Position numbers and translations under genes: made by a program
Assembly: GCF_900109755.1 (NCBI RefSeq)
Contig: NZ_FOAR01000003.1
Location: 241,760 to 305,759, forward strand
Length of the DNA stretch: 64,000 nucleotides
Direction of reading: 5' to 3'
Source: Pseudomonas agarici
GTDB lineage: Bacteria > Pseudomonadota > Gammaproteobacteria > Pseudomonadales > Pseudomonadaceae
Part shown: one piece after another, positions 7,797-16,529 of the stretch
How positions within the stretch are numbered: position 1 is the first letter of the stretch
Layout of the letters: each line of letters opens with the position of its first letter
Notes under the pieces: model-generated
Told to the model about the DNA's origin: nothing
What the model saw: the letters and a program-made list of their open reading frames with translations, nothing else
The model's database searches: none

Positions 7797-9722
7797 CTAC
7801 TCAAGGCTGATCGGCATTGAGGAGGGCTGAGAGATGATTCCCTTAAACAGCCCCCTCAATTGTTCGTTACCCGCGTCAACCAAATGATTGTCATCGTAAT
7901 AAAGGGATACGCCGTTTTTCGATCCCATGCACTGCCCAGCAGGACAAAGATATGGGACTGGGTCGATCACCCGCGCATTACACTGCTTGGCAGCAGCTTC
8001 AATCGCACCGTTGGCTGTGCGGTTGCGGCTCTCATAGTCACGTAGCGGAATCGTGATATCCGACTTGCTCTGAAACACCCTGGCATGCAAGTTTAGCCCC
8101 TTATAAATACTGAACGGCATTTCTGGAATTGGTTTGACGATGTAAACAGGATGGTTTTCAGCTATAGCGCACACCGTGCTGACATACTCGACCGTATAGC
8201 TTACGTCCCGAGACAACTTATCCTGCTGAGAATCGCCATTGAAATAGACCTGAAAACCATTTTCTCTGCTCGGCTCCAAGTATAGAGATGCCCGGCTAAA
8301 CAGAACAACCGGTACACCATGATATGAATCTTTCAGCGTCGCCAGTTTTTCGCCCATAAATCCACGGCATTTGCTTTCAAACTCTTTATTATGCATTTCG
8401 AAATTTTTCAGGGTTGGGCATCCGCCACGAGCCCATTCTAAAGCAGCTTCTTTATTTTCCATCTGAACAGCCGCGGCAGTAGATTGCGCGTGACTGTCAC
8501 CGAAGATAATCACTGAAATTTCCCCTGTACCCAGCTTGCAGTCAGCCGCACCGTACTCGTTGGGGTAGCACTCTTGCTTGTACATCTTGCTTGTATAATC
8601 CGGCTGACCCAACTCCAGGAATGAGAACCTGATGTCAGGATGTTTTTTGACAAGTGAGGCAATGATTGCAGACACTCCAACTGCCACAACAAGGAATGCC
8701 GCGTACTTGAAAATGGCTTTGGGGGCTGATGCAAAATTCTTCGATTTAGACTCTACAAAATAGAACGATAGAGCGCCGAGTGCGAATGATAGGAATATCG
8801 AAGCCAGTACATAAGCTGAACTTTCGAGCAGCCCACATATGTAGAGAAATACCACTATAGGCCAGTGCCACAGATACACGGAATAGGAAATTCCCCCAGT
8901 GAACTGAAGGGTTTTGTTGGCACTGAATATTGAGTGAGTGTTTCCGTAGATAACCAATACTGCGCCCATCACAGGAAGAAGGGCCAGATAGCCTGGCCAG
9001 AAATCCTGCTCGGAAAAGTAGAAAATCCCCACCAGAATTGCTGCCAGCCCCAGCGCCTCAAACACATAACAGGCTCGCTTACCGAGTTGCAGGGGAAACA
9101 GGAATGCCAGCCCCCCGGCAATCATCTCCCATGCTCTTGTGGGAAGCATGTAGAACGCAAAAACCGGAGCAATCTTGGTCATGTATACAGATGCAACCAA
9201 GGACGCCGTTGCAAGCAGCACAAGGGCTACCTTTGTTACTTTTACGCCCGTATGCTTAAATAATAACATTAATAGAACGGGATAGAGCATATAGAACTGC
9301 CATTCTACGGATAATGACCAAGTATGCAACAACCAATTTTCGTGCAAGGGTGCGTCAAAATAGTTCCCTTCTTTTGCGAAATCAAAGTTTGAACTGAAGA
9401 GCAGGGCACTCTTGATGGTCTTGATCGAGTCGCGGTAGTCATCCAACGGCAGGTACAAAAACCCGAATATCAGGAGTGCAATACACAAGACCAACAATGC
9501 AGGAATAATTCTCCTCGCCCTGGAGGCGTAAAAACTGAGCAACGAAAACTGCTGCTCTTGCAGTCCTTTGAAGATAATCCCGGTCATCAAAAAACCAGAA
9601 ATTACAAAGAAAATATCTACTCCTGTAAAGCCCCCGCCAAACCCCCTGATTTTGAAGTGAAAAAGCACTACGGATATGACCGCAACTGCCCGTAACGCAT
9701 TTATGTTTTTTCTAAACTGCAT
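7797..9722 (-). CDS. AT3-SGNH acyltransferase, O-antigen acetyltransferase type
   Basis: A 641-aa membrane protein. The N-terminal acyltransferase-3 domain (about residues 1-340) starts RKNINALRAVAVISVVLFHF, has DIFFVISGFLMTGIIF and about ten transmembrane helices. The C-terminal half is a periplasmic SGNH domain with FGDSHAQS (nucleophile Ser) and DDNHLVDAGNEQL (Asp-His pair). Fused AT3-SGNH proteins such as OafB acetylate lipopolysaccharide O-antigen; others modify other glycans. Base composition is clearly lower in GC than its neighbours, pointing to recent transfer. It lies between the fibre and lysin genes of a tailocin, so a role in altering the receptor of the particle is a reasonable inference. 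Substrate is unproven. Confidence 0.88.
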   Translation of the reverse strand: MQFRKNINALRAVAVISVVLFHFKIRGFGGGFTGVDIFFVISGFLMTGIIFKGLQEQQFSLLSFYASRARRIIPALLVLCIALLIFGFLYLPLDDYRDSIKTIKSALLFSSNFDFAKEGNYFDAPLHENWLLHTWSLSVEWQFYMLYPVLLMLLFKHTGVKVTKVALVLLATASLVASVYMTKIAPVFAFYMLPTRAWEMIAGGLAFLFPLQLGKRACYVFEALGLAAILVGIFYFSEQDFWPGYLALLPVMGAVLVIYGNTHSIFSANKTLQFTGGISYSVYLWHWPIVVFLYICGLLESSAYVLASIFLSFALGALSFYFVESKSKNFASAPKAIFKYAAFLVVAVGVSAIIASLVKKHPDIRFSFLELGQPDYTSKMYKQECYPNEYGAADCKLGTGEISVIIFGDSHAQSTAAAVQMENKEAALEWARGGCPTLKNFEMHNKEFESKCRGFMGEKLATLKDSYHGVPVVLFSRASLYLEPSRENGFQVYFNGDSQQDKLSRDVSYTVEYVSTVCAIAENHPVYIVKPIPEMPFSIYKGLNLHARVFQSKSDITIPLRDYESRNRTANGAIEAAAKQCNARVIDPVPYLCPAGQCMGSKNGVSLYYDDNHLVDAGNEQLRGLFKGIISQPSSMPISLE

Positions 9723-10492
9723 TTGTTTTTCCGTTACTTTGGTGATATCAGCGCGGCCCGATGGGCCTGAAGGCTATTCATCGTCGCATTTTTCCTCGCT
9801 ATCCGGCCTCCTTAACGCGTTACACAGCCGTTTAAAGACTCACATAAATAGGTCCGCCCTAAACGCTCGACCTACTCGACTCTCGAAGAATGCAGAATGC
9901 CCAACAACCAATCGACCGACGGGCGGCCAACCCTTCATGCCTACCTCCAACCTTGTATTGCACAATGCTACCTTCGCCCCTGTCAAGACCGACAGGTGAA
10001 AGTGGACATGCGGGTATCAACCCAGCGCCCACCATTGCTGGTCCACATGGATCGACAGGACGGTATCCATAGCATCAACTATAAGCCCTTGGTTTGAACC
10101 AAGGTATCACCCACGGCGTGCATTTTCGGCACATCAACACAGAGCAGCCCCTCACCGCATCCTCTTGGTAATCGTTCATGACCGCCTCGATAGAAGGGCT
10201 CCAGTTCTGTTGTCAGTGCCTACCATGAGATTACGGCGTCGATTTCAACCAGAAAACGATCGCGACGCCTCAGCTTATTCTTGGTGGTGTATTCAAGGGC
10301 GGAAAAGTTCGACTGCATGGCAGGCAGACTGGCTGTTGTGCAGGGTGGCTGACCCTCTCAAATCAAGCGTTATGGCGGAACTGCTTGGAGAGGGACAAGA
10401 ATAAATCAGCGTTTCCCTAAACATAATTGATGCCTCATGATTCCTTGTTCGTCAGGAGTAGAGGCGCGAAGATCTCCCCACGACAGAAGAAC
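9723..10492. other. 770-bp gene-free interval downstream of the tail fibre
   Basis: This is the place where a fibre-assembly chaperone gene usually sits. No intact leftward gene is present. The only recognisable content is an IS5-type transposase remnant at 10181-10318. The rest is of mixed composition with short frames lacking start signals. It looks like debris between the fibre gene and the acquired acyltransferase. Confidence 0.6.
10181..10318 (-). pseudogene. IS5-family transposase N-terminal remnant
   Basis: Reading leftward from an ATG at 10318 gives MQSNFSALEYTTKNKLRRRD then RFLVEIDAVISW, a stop codon, and in the same frame ALTTELEPFYRGG. This resembles the N-terminus of IS5-family transposases of Proteobacteria (pattern SFSxAEYxxKxxxxRRERFL ... 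WxxLxxxIEPxYPKGG). The stop after SW and the absence of the rest of the gene show it is a dead fragment. I did not find terminal inverted repeats. Confidence 0.6.
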
Positions 10493-11638
10493 TCAGTACT
10501 TGATGACGTAGAGCAACGCCATGTTGCGTGGCCGAGACTCATTCCCACCCGATGCGGCAACTGTAATCGCATGTGTATGATCTTCTGTCTGGGCAACACT
10601 GATCACGTGTGTATGATCCACAGCAGCATTTATGGTCAGAGTGTGCGAGTGCGCGCCCGCCGCATTGGTGTATTGGGTCCCATAAGCTTGACGCCCACCA
10701 CCAACACTCCCGTTGTCAAGATCGGTATACCCCATGGTTAAACCGTGTTGATGGTTCCCATCGGTCGATGTGCTACCTGTATGAGTATGTTCCCCGGCGG
10801 CTCCGGAGGACGCCGTGTGATTGTGCGACCCTGCAGCTCCTGAGCTGGCTCCATGGTTGTGGGAGGCATTCTGCGAATCCTGAAAACTACCGAGCGTCCT
10901 CCCCGAGTCAACACCTCGCCCATCATCCCAACCTCGGATGAACTCTCCTCGAAAATCCGGAAGATTGAAAGTCGATACGCCGTCCCCTTCACCGAAACGA
11001 ATATCAATGGCACTAAAAAGTGCGGGGTATTGAGCACGTGAAACCGCATCACCATTGCACTTGAGCCAGCCTTTGGGCGGCTGTGTGGTCGCAACAGCCT
11101 TGACGTCCCCTACATCGGCGCCAGTCTGTTTGGCTGCTCCGGAACTCGCAATCAGAACCCACGCCCCATCACCAATCGAGCCGTTCCACTGCACCCATAC
11201 ATCGCCGCCAGCAACGATTTCACCGCCGAGTAACGGCACATGATCAATACCGAGGATTGATTTTGGGGCCAAGCCATTAGGTGAAAAGGTGCTGGCTCCG
11301 GTGTTGCCAGTCAGGGCCTTGAAACGTAACGTCACACCATCTACAAGTGCCGTGAGAGCCGGAGCATAAGTCGCAATATAGGTGCCAGCCCCCCCCGTAT
11401 CCAAAGCATACTTAACAGAGTCAAATTGACTCATCTTCTGGATAGACAGCAGTAGTTGCCCAAGATCGGCTTCATCAGGAACCAGACCAGCCGCCTTAAC
11501 TACATTCACAATTTCATCAGTAATTGAATTCCCCCACTCCGCTGGTATCAGTGAACCTGACGCGCCCGTCACCGGATTCTCATCTACGAACTTGCCGTTC
11601 ACCAACCCTACACTGGGTACACTCTTTGGATAATCCAT
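10493..11638 (-). CDS. tail fibre with collar domain and His-rich tip
   Basis: A 381-aa protein starts MDYPKSVPSVGLVNGKFVDE, a baseplate-attachment N-terminus seen in Mu-like and P2-like fibres. The middle holds a phage tail-collar domain (GWLKCNGDAVSRAQYPALF then FNLPDFRGEFIRGW). The C-terminal 130 residues carry seven HxH motifs (HNH, HNH, HTH, HQH, HSH, HTH, HTH) set in Gly/Ser/Ala-rich repeats and end RPRNMALLYVIKY, typical of self-trimerising metal-binding fibre tips. It should bind the target cell surface, probably lipopolysaccharide. No fibre-assembly chaperone gene follows it. It begins 11 bp after the gp48-like gene. Confidence 0.88.
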   Translation of the reverse strand: MDYPKSVPSVGLVNGKFVDENPVTGASGSLIPAEWGNSITDEIVNVVKAAGLVPDEADLGQLLLSIQKMSQFDSVKYALDTGGAGTYIATYAPALTALVDGVTLRFKALTGNTGASTFSPNGLAPKSILGIDHVPLLGGEIVAGGDVWVQWNGSIGDGAWVLIASSGAAKQTGADVGDVKAVATTQPPKGWLKCNGDAVSRAQYPALFSAIDIRFGEGDGVSTFNLPDFRGEFIRGWDDGRGVDSGRTLGSFQDSQNASHNHGASSGAAGSHNHTASSGAAGEHTHTGSTSTDGNHQHGLTMGYTDLDNGSVGGGRQAYGTQYTNAAGAHSHTLTINAAVDHTHVISVAQTEDHTHAITVAASGGNESRPRNMALLYVIKY

Positions 11639-11649
11639 ACTCTCAACCT

Positions 11650-12249
11650 CTAATCATAATTAATATGCACCAGCGTATGTGCTGGCGCGGTGCGGTGTAT
11701 CAGGCATTCCAGGGCGCTGCCGGGGTTGGCGCCGAAGCGCTCGCCCCAGTAGCTGGCACCGAAACGACGGCCCATAAGCAACCGCCCGCCGGTATTAAGC
11801 GTCCACATGAATTGCGCCTGCCAGGTGCCGAAACGCGCCTTGCCGAACCGTGCCCGGCCCATGCGCGGGGTCTGCAGTTCGGTGACGCTGGCATTCGGAT
11901 AACCCTGGCTGCGGGCGATATCGATGAAGTAGCCGATGCTCTGGTCGCCCACCGCCAGCAGGCGCCGACGCACCGCCAGGCGACGGTCGTCGAACAGCGG
12001 CTTGGGACCCAGGCACGGGTCAGGCAGGTTCATCACCCGCTCCCAGTCCGGCACCAGCTCGCTGACGGTCACCGGGTCCACTTCGTTGATCAGGTCGACC
12101 GCGCGGGCATCGACCCGCGCCAGCTCCTGGGCAATGCCCAACAGCACCTGCTGGATCTGCGGCACCTGTTCCGGATCCCACGCGGGACCGGCCGGCAGCA
12201 GGCTGCGCAGTTGCTCTTGGTATTGCGCGGCGGTTCTTATTCCAGCCAT
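11650..12249 (-). CDS. YmfQ/gp48-like baseplate protein (DUF2313)
   Basis: A 199-aa protein with the YmfQ-type opening (AAQYQEQLRSLLPAGPAWD) and a middle LPDPCLGPKPLFDDRRLAVR, matching Mu gp48 and other DUF2313 proteins. It links the gp47 baseplate wedge to the fibre region. It overlaps the gp47 gene by 13 bp and is followed 11 bp later by the fibre gene, fitting one transcript. Confidence 0.85.
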   Translation of the reverse strand: MAGIRTAAQYQEQLRSLLPAGPAWDPEQVPQIQQVLLGIAQELARVDARAVDLINEVDPVTVSELVPDWERVMNLPDPCLGPKPLFDDRRLAVRRRLLAVGDQSIGYFIDIARSQGYPNASVTELQTPRMGRARFGKARFGTWQAQFMWTLNTGGRLLMGRRFGASYWGERFGANPGSALECLIHRTAPAHTLVHINYD

Positions 12250-13277
12250 ACGCAGCCTCCGAAGGTCAGCAACTGGTTGGTGGCCGCGGGCACATCGGCG
12301 GACGGCGTGACCAGCAGATGATCGTTCTCGCCACTGGCGCTGCTGATGGATTCGGCGATATGGGTCAGCAACAGGGTTTCCCCCAGACCGCCTTCACGGT
12401 TGTGCAGATCGCGCAGTTGCGCCTCGACCGCAGCGCGGGTGGCGCTGGTATCCGGCACCAGGCGCAGGGTGTAGGTGATCGGCACCAGCACCGGCGCCAG
12501 CACCTGCAACTGCGCCGTCACCGGCCGCAATGGCTCGATATAGGCCTGGACCAGCGCCAGTTGCGCGGCATCCGGCAGCGGCACGGGGTCGTCGTCACGC
12601 ATGACAAACAACCCGACAGTGCCCGGCCCCAGGTAGTTGCCACGGCACCAGGCCCGAGTAATGCCCTGGCACTCCAGCGCCCAGGTTTCGTAGTCAGCCG
12701 CCGAACCGCCATGGGGCGTGACGCGATATGAGCGAATAACCCGCGCGCGCAGGGACTCAAGGCTTTCCTGCGCCACACCGCCGGTCAGGCCCGGCGTCAG
12801 TACCGTGAAGGTGTTGCCGATACCTTGCACCGGCTGCACCGGAAACAGGGTCAGGCCGGCATCGGCATTGCCCAGGCTGCCGGCATCCAACGCCTGGATC
12901 GGCGCGGTGTTGGTGCCGTCGCTGGTGGTGCCGCCGAGGGTCACCTTGTAGCTGCGACCGTCACTGGTCTGCAGTAGGGTGTCGGCGTCCAGCACCGCTC
13001 CGGCGGCGGCGCTAAAACCGACGCTGCCAACGGCGGCCTGAGCGGCCTTGCGCGGTTGGTGCAGACGCAGTGCGGCAATACGCTCCAGGGTGGTTTCGTC
13101 GGCGGTGTCGGGCAGGATCTGCTCGGCGATCCAGTCGAGGTAACCGTACAGGCCGAAGGCGGCGCCACTGAGCGTGCGGGCCAGGACCTGGGCATCGGAC
13201 TGGCGCAGCGAATCGCTGGCCAGGTCGCTTTGGGTGCGGTTGATCAGCACCGGCAGCGAAGGGGTTTCAAACGGCAT
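12237..13277 (-). CDS. baseplate wedge protein, gpJ/gp47 family
   Basis: This 346-aa protein starts MPFETPSLPVLINRTQSDLA and has the baseplate J-like repeat VTPHGGSAADYETWALECQG with GLFVMRDDDPVPLPD, as in Mu gp47 and P2 gpJ. These proteins form the wedges of contractile-tail baseplates that trigger sheath contraction. It overlaps gp46 by 11 bp and gp48 by 13 bp, showing tight translational coupling. Length is normal. Confidence 0.9.
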   Translation of the reverse strand: MPFETPSLPVLINRTQSDLASDSLRQSDAQVLARTLSGAAFGLYGYLDWIAEQILPDTADETTLERIAALRLHQPRKAAQAAVGSVGFSAAAGAVLDADTLLQTSDGRSYKVTLGGTTSDGTNTAPIQALDAGSLGNADAGLTLFPVQPVQGIGNTFTVLTPGLTGGVAQESLESLRARVIRSYRVTPHGGSAADYETWALECQGITRAWCRGNYLGPGTVGLFVMRDDDPVPLPDAAQLALVQAYIEPLRPVTAQLQVLAPVLVPITYTLRLVPDTSATRAAVEAQLRDLHNREGGLGETLLLTHIAESISSASGENDHLLVTPSADVPAATNQLLTFGGCVWLE

Positions 13278-13665
13278 AAGTCACCTGCCAACTGTTGTTC
13301 GGGTTGATATCCAGGCGCTCGCCGCCGGCCAGGATCAGAACCGTGCGCAGGTTCAGTCGCTGGGCGTCGAGCCGTTCGGTGGTAATCTCGATGGCACTGC
13401 AATGGCCGTCGTCGATCAACCATTGCAGGGCTTCACGGGCATAGAATTGGGCGTCGAGCTGAGTCCGCGCGGTCAGCTTGACCCGTCGCAACAGCCACAG
13501 CCGCGAACCGATGCGGTCGTCGCTCACCACCGGAAAACTGTCGCCCCACCAACCGAAACGTTCATCGTCGTCGATAGGATCGTTAGAGTTGGCGCGACGC
13601 CAGGTGAACAGACTGATCAGCACCGAACGGGTCAGCGCCGCCTTGAGGTTATGGGAGACGAACAT
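13267..13665 (-). CDS. baseplate protein, Mu gp46 family
   Basis: A 132-aa protein with the gp46 signature FGWWGDSFP and RIGSRLWLLRR. Mu gp46 is a small sheath-initiator-like component (related to T4 gp25 and P2 gpW in function) that anchors the sheath to the baseplate. The last base of its start region abuts the end of the gp45 gene (shared base at 13665), and it overlaps the gp47 start. Confidence 0.85.
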   Translation of the reverse strand: MFVSHNLKAALTRSVLISLFTWRRANSNDPIDDDERFGWWGDSFPVVSDDRIGSRLWLLRRVKLTARTQLDAQFYAREALQWLIDDGHCSAIEITTERLDAQRLNLRTVLILAGGERLDINPNNSWQVTYAV

Positions 13666-14174
13666 CAGGCACCTCCCGCCGGTACGCCAGTCTGGCCGGT
13701 GCCTGGCTGGATACCGCCGTGTACATGCTGGATCTGGCTGATGCCGCTGGCGAGTTGGTCGCCCTGGGAGACGATCTTGCCGGTCTGGGTCAAGGTCGGG
13801 CTGTCGAGGTTGATGGCGGTGCTGGCGCGGATGTTCAGGGTGCCGGTGTCGATATCGATGATCCTTCCGCGCTTGAAGTGGATCCGGTCGCCTTCGTCGG
13901 TGTAGAGGGCGATCTCACCAGGGGCGAGGTTTTGCAGGCGATAGCGGCGGTCGGCGACCACCAGCACGATGCCGTGGGAGCGATCGCCGCCGAGAAAGGT
14001 CGCGATGCCTTCGGCGCCGGCCAGTGGGTTGCTGGTGAAACCGTAGGGCTCGAAATGCTCCATGTCGTCGTTCACTTCACCGGCGGTCAGGCGCATTTGC
14101 AGCGATTGCAGTTTATTGGCCGAATTGGCGAGCACGACGGTGCCGCGCGCCAGTAGGCGTGTCAGTAGGCTCAT
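13665..14174 (-). CDS. baseplate spike protein, gpV/gp45 family
   Basis: The product is 169 aa, from the ATG at 14174 (MSLLTRLLARGTVVLAN), chosen because AAGGA lies seven bases upstream. It contains MEHFEPYGFTSNPLAGAEGI, RYRLQNLAPGEIALYTDEGD and a beta-helical C-terminus (INLDSPTLTQTGKIVSQGD), as in Mu gp45, the membrane-piercing central spike. The end HVHGGIQPGTGQTGVP includes an HxH pair of the sort that binds iron at the spike tip. Confidence 0.88.
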   Translation of the reverse strand: MSLLTRLLARGTVVLANSANKLQSLQMRLTAGEVNDDMEHFEPYGFTSNPLAGAEGIATFLGGDRSHGIVLVVADRRYRLQNLAPGEIALYTDEGDRIHFKRGRIIDIDTGTLNIRASTAINLDSPTLTQTGKIVSQGDQLASGISQIQHVHGGIQPGTGQTGVPAGGA

Positions 14175-14226
14175 GGTCAGTTCCTTGGGCAAGCGGTGTG
14201 TCAGGCAGGAGTGGAACGAGGAAGGA

Positions 14227-15273
14227 CTATTTCGGGGTCTTGGCGGGCGTCGGCGTGGCCTCGAAAACCTGCGGCGGCGCCACGTCCAGGGTGGTAATCG
14301 AACCCTGTGCGGACAGCGAATAGGTCACTTTTGAAATCAACATGTCCTGATCCAGATCCAGCACCGGGTCCTTCACCCGCACCAGCAGATTGTGTCGCCA
14401 CAGATCGCCGTTGGACTGTCGCCAGCCCTGTACGGTGTAGCTCGTGGCCAGGGCTTTGCCGGTGCGGGTGGCGCGCTCCCAATCGGCCCGTTGCTGGGCC
14501 AGCTCCGGGGTGAGCTGCACGCTTTCGCTGATCACCGTGACCCGCTTGCGCAGCGCATGGGTGTCACTGGACACACCCGACACTTCGCTGACCGCGCTGC
14601 CGCTGTTCTGGTCGTTGCCCTTGTGCTGGCCGATGACCCGGTACTCGGAAAACACCGTGCTGTAATCCCGCGCGGTAGTGGCCGAGAGGATGTTCTGGCC
14701 CAGCTCCAGGACATCGCCGGCACGCCCGGCACTTCCCGGCTTGGCGAGCACCAGGTTGCCGTCGGCATCATCGGTGGAAAACACTCGGTACAAGGTCAAC
14801 AGACGGTCAATGGACTTGAATACCGTTTCCCCCGGCACAATGCTGTGGGTCTGCAACTGGGTGGTCTCCGCGATCTCGCTACGCACATTGACCTTGTAGG
14901 GTTTGGCGAGCGCCTCGACGATCTTCAACATACCCTGCTGACGCCACTGGCTCGGCTGGTTGATGGCCGCGCAATCCACCAGGTCGCGGGTCAGCGAACT
15001 GCCCTCGATGGTCAGGCTGATCTGATTGCCGTCATAGCGGATGGGCGCCTGGTACACGTAACCGGTCAGGACCAGGTCGCAGCCGATCAAGACCGAGCAA
15101 CGAGCCCCCGCCTTGATGGGCACCGCCTGGGTCTGTCCCGGCCATTTCCAGGTGATACCGAGCTTGAAGGTGCGGAACTGGCGCTCGAGATCGGCACTGA
15201 TTTCAACGGTCTTCCAGCCCTCATAACTCAGGCCGTCAACTAACAGGACAACAGCATTGTCGATATCAGTCAT
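14227..15273 (-). CDS. baseplate hub protein, Mu gp44 / gpP (late control D-like)
   Basis: A 348-aa protein beginning MTDIDNAVVLLVDGLSYEGW. It matches Mu gp44 (gpP), the hub of the baseplate that carries the spike, and the broader late-control-D family (T4 gp27-like). Typical stretches are PIKAGARCSVLIGCDLVLTG and GSSLTRDLVDCAAINQPSQW. It starts three bases after the gpN gene stop, so it depends on the same transcript. Length is normal. Confidence 0.87.
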   Translation of the reverse strand: MTDIDNAVVLLVDGLSYEGWKTVEISADLERQFRTFKLGITWKWPGQTQAVPIKAGARCSVLIGCDLVLTGYVYQAPIRYDGNQISLTIEGSSLTRDLVDCAAINQPSQWRQQGMLKIVEALAKPYKVNVRSEIAETTQLQTHSIVPGETVFKSIDRLLTLYRVFSTDDADGNLVLAKPGSAGRAGDVLELGQNILSATTARDYSTVFSEYRVIGQHKGNDQNSGSAVSEVSGVSSDTHALRKRVTVISESVQLTPELAQQRADWERATRTGKALATSYTVQGWRQSNGDLWRHNLLVRVKDPVLDLDQDMLISKVTYSLSAQGSITTLDVAPPQVFEATPTPAKTPK

Positions 15274-15276
15274 GAC

Positions 15277-16529
15277 TTACTCCTGGGATATCTGCAACGG
15301 CATCGGTGGTATGAAACCGGGGTGCGAAATCCGGTTGCGTTGCACCACTTCACCCACCCGCGTGGCATCACCAAAACTCCGGTAGGCCACCACCAGTGCC
15401 GGCAGGTTGCTCTTGGGGGTCAGGTCAATCAATCGCACCCCGGTGGACGCCACCGCGTTGAGATGCCGCACCAGTGTCTGACGTACACCGTTAAGTGCTT
15501 GGTAATGCAGAGCGCCGCCTGCCAGATCAGCTCATTGAGGCTGTCACGTAGCGCCAGTACGTCGTCGACCACCGGTACATCGGCTCGTTGTACCGGTTGC
15601 TGGGCTTGTTGGGCCAATGACGGTGTGCTGGCCAACTTCACCGCCGGCGTGGCGACCGGCATCATCGACACAAGCTGGGCGATCTGTACCAGTAAGGCAT
15701 CCTGGATCAGGTTCACCGTGGCCCGTGACGCACTAGCGGAGTCCTTGCCAATGGGCAGTTGTGAGGTGTCGAGGGACTTGGCCTCCTCGATCTGTTTCGA
15801 AATGTCGGCCAACATCCCGCGATAACCTCGGACGGCAAAGTCTTTCAATTGCCGGACTTCACCCACCAGACCCTTAAACTCGCCCAGCACGCCTTTGATC
15901 GCCGCACTCAGTTGATGGGGGAACTCCTTGACCGTGCGCACCAGCGCATAGATATCCGCGTAGGTTTCGATCAGCGGCGCCAACGCTTGCTCGATCACCT
16001 GATACGCCAAGGTAATCCCCTGACGCAGGTTATCCAGGCCGATCCGCGCCTGGTTGACCAATGCCATCGCTTCGTCGAAACGCACCAGCGAAGCGTCGAG
16101 CAATCGACTCGACGCCATCTGCAATTGCTCACGGGTGTTGATGACGACCTTGGGGAACGGCAACAACTCGTCCGGGTAGAACTTCAGGTTGAAGGTCACC
16201 AGCCCGCCATCCTGGCGGCTCTGGGTCATGTCGCATTCGCCGACCTTGACCTGCATCCGCCCCAACCACGGGTGAACCAGTTCGCCGCTGCCTTGCTCCA
16301 GCGCTTCGAGCAGCTTGTCACGCTGCTCCAGGCAATCGGTGCCCACGATAAACGCGGTCAGGGTATGGATCTTCGCCTGTTGGCCGAGCGGCTCGAAAAA
16401 CGGCTGGTCACGCTGGGGGTATTCATGCAACTGGCCTTTCTGGCCGACTGGGATTTTCGCCTGGTCGACCCAGAACGGCACGCCGCGAAACGACGCCGGC
16501 AACAAACGGTCACGCCAGTGAGTCGCCAT
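15277..16529 (-). pseudogene. DNA-circularisation/gpN (Mu gp43) protein, frameshifted
   Basis: The gene starts at 16529 (MATHWRDRLLPASFRGVPFW) after GGAGGTGCTT and resembles Mu gp43 (gpN), a baseplate/tail protein with the DNA-circularisation N-terminal domain. The main frame runs about 366 codons to a stop at 15429, ending in an unlikely tail (TVYVRHWCGISTRWRPPGCD). The natural C-terminus is in another frame: HLNAVASTGVRLIDLTPKSN and onward to 15277. The frames join at an AGAG at 15509-15512, where a 2-bp duplication explains the shift: removing it gives an intact 416-codon gene (1251 bp). Either the gene is damaged, costing about 75 residues, or this is an assembly error. Confidence 0.75.
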
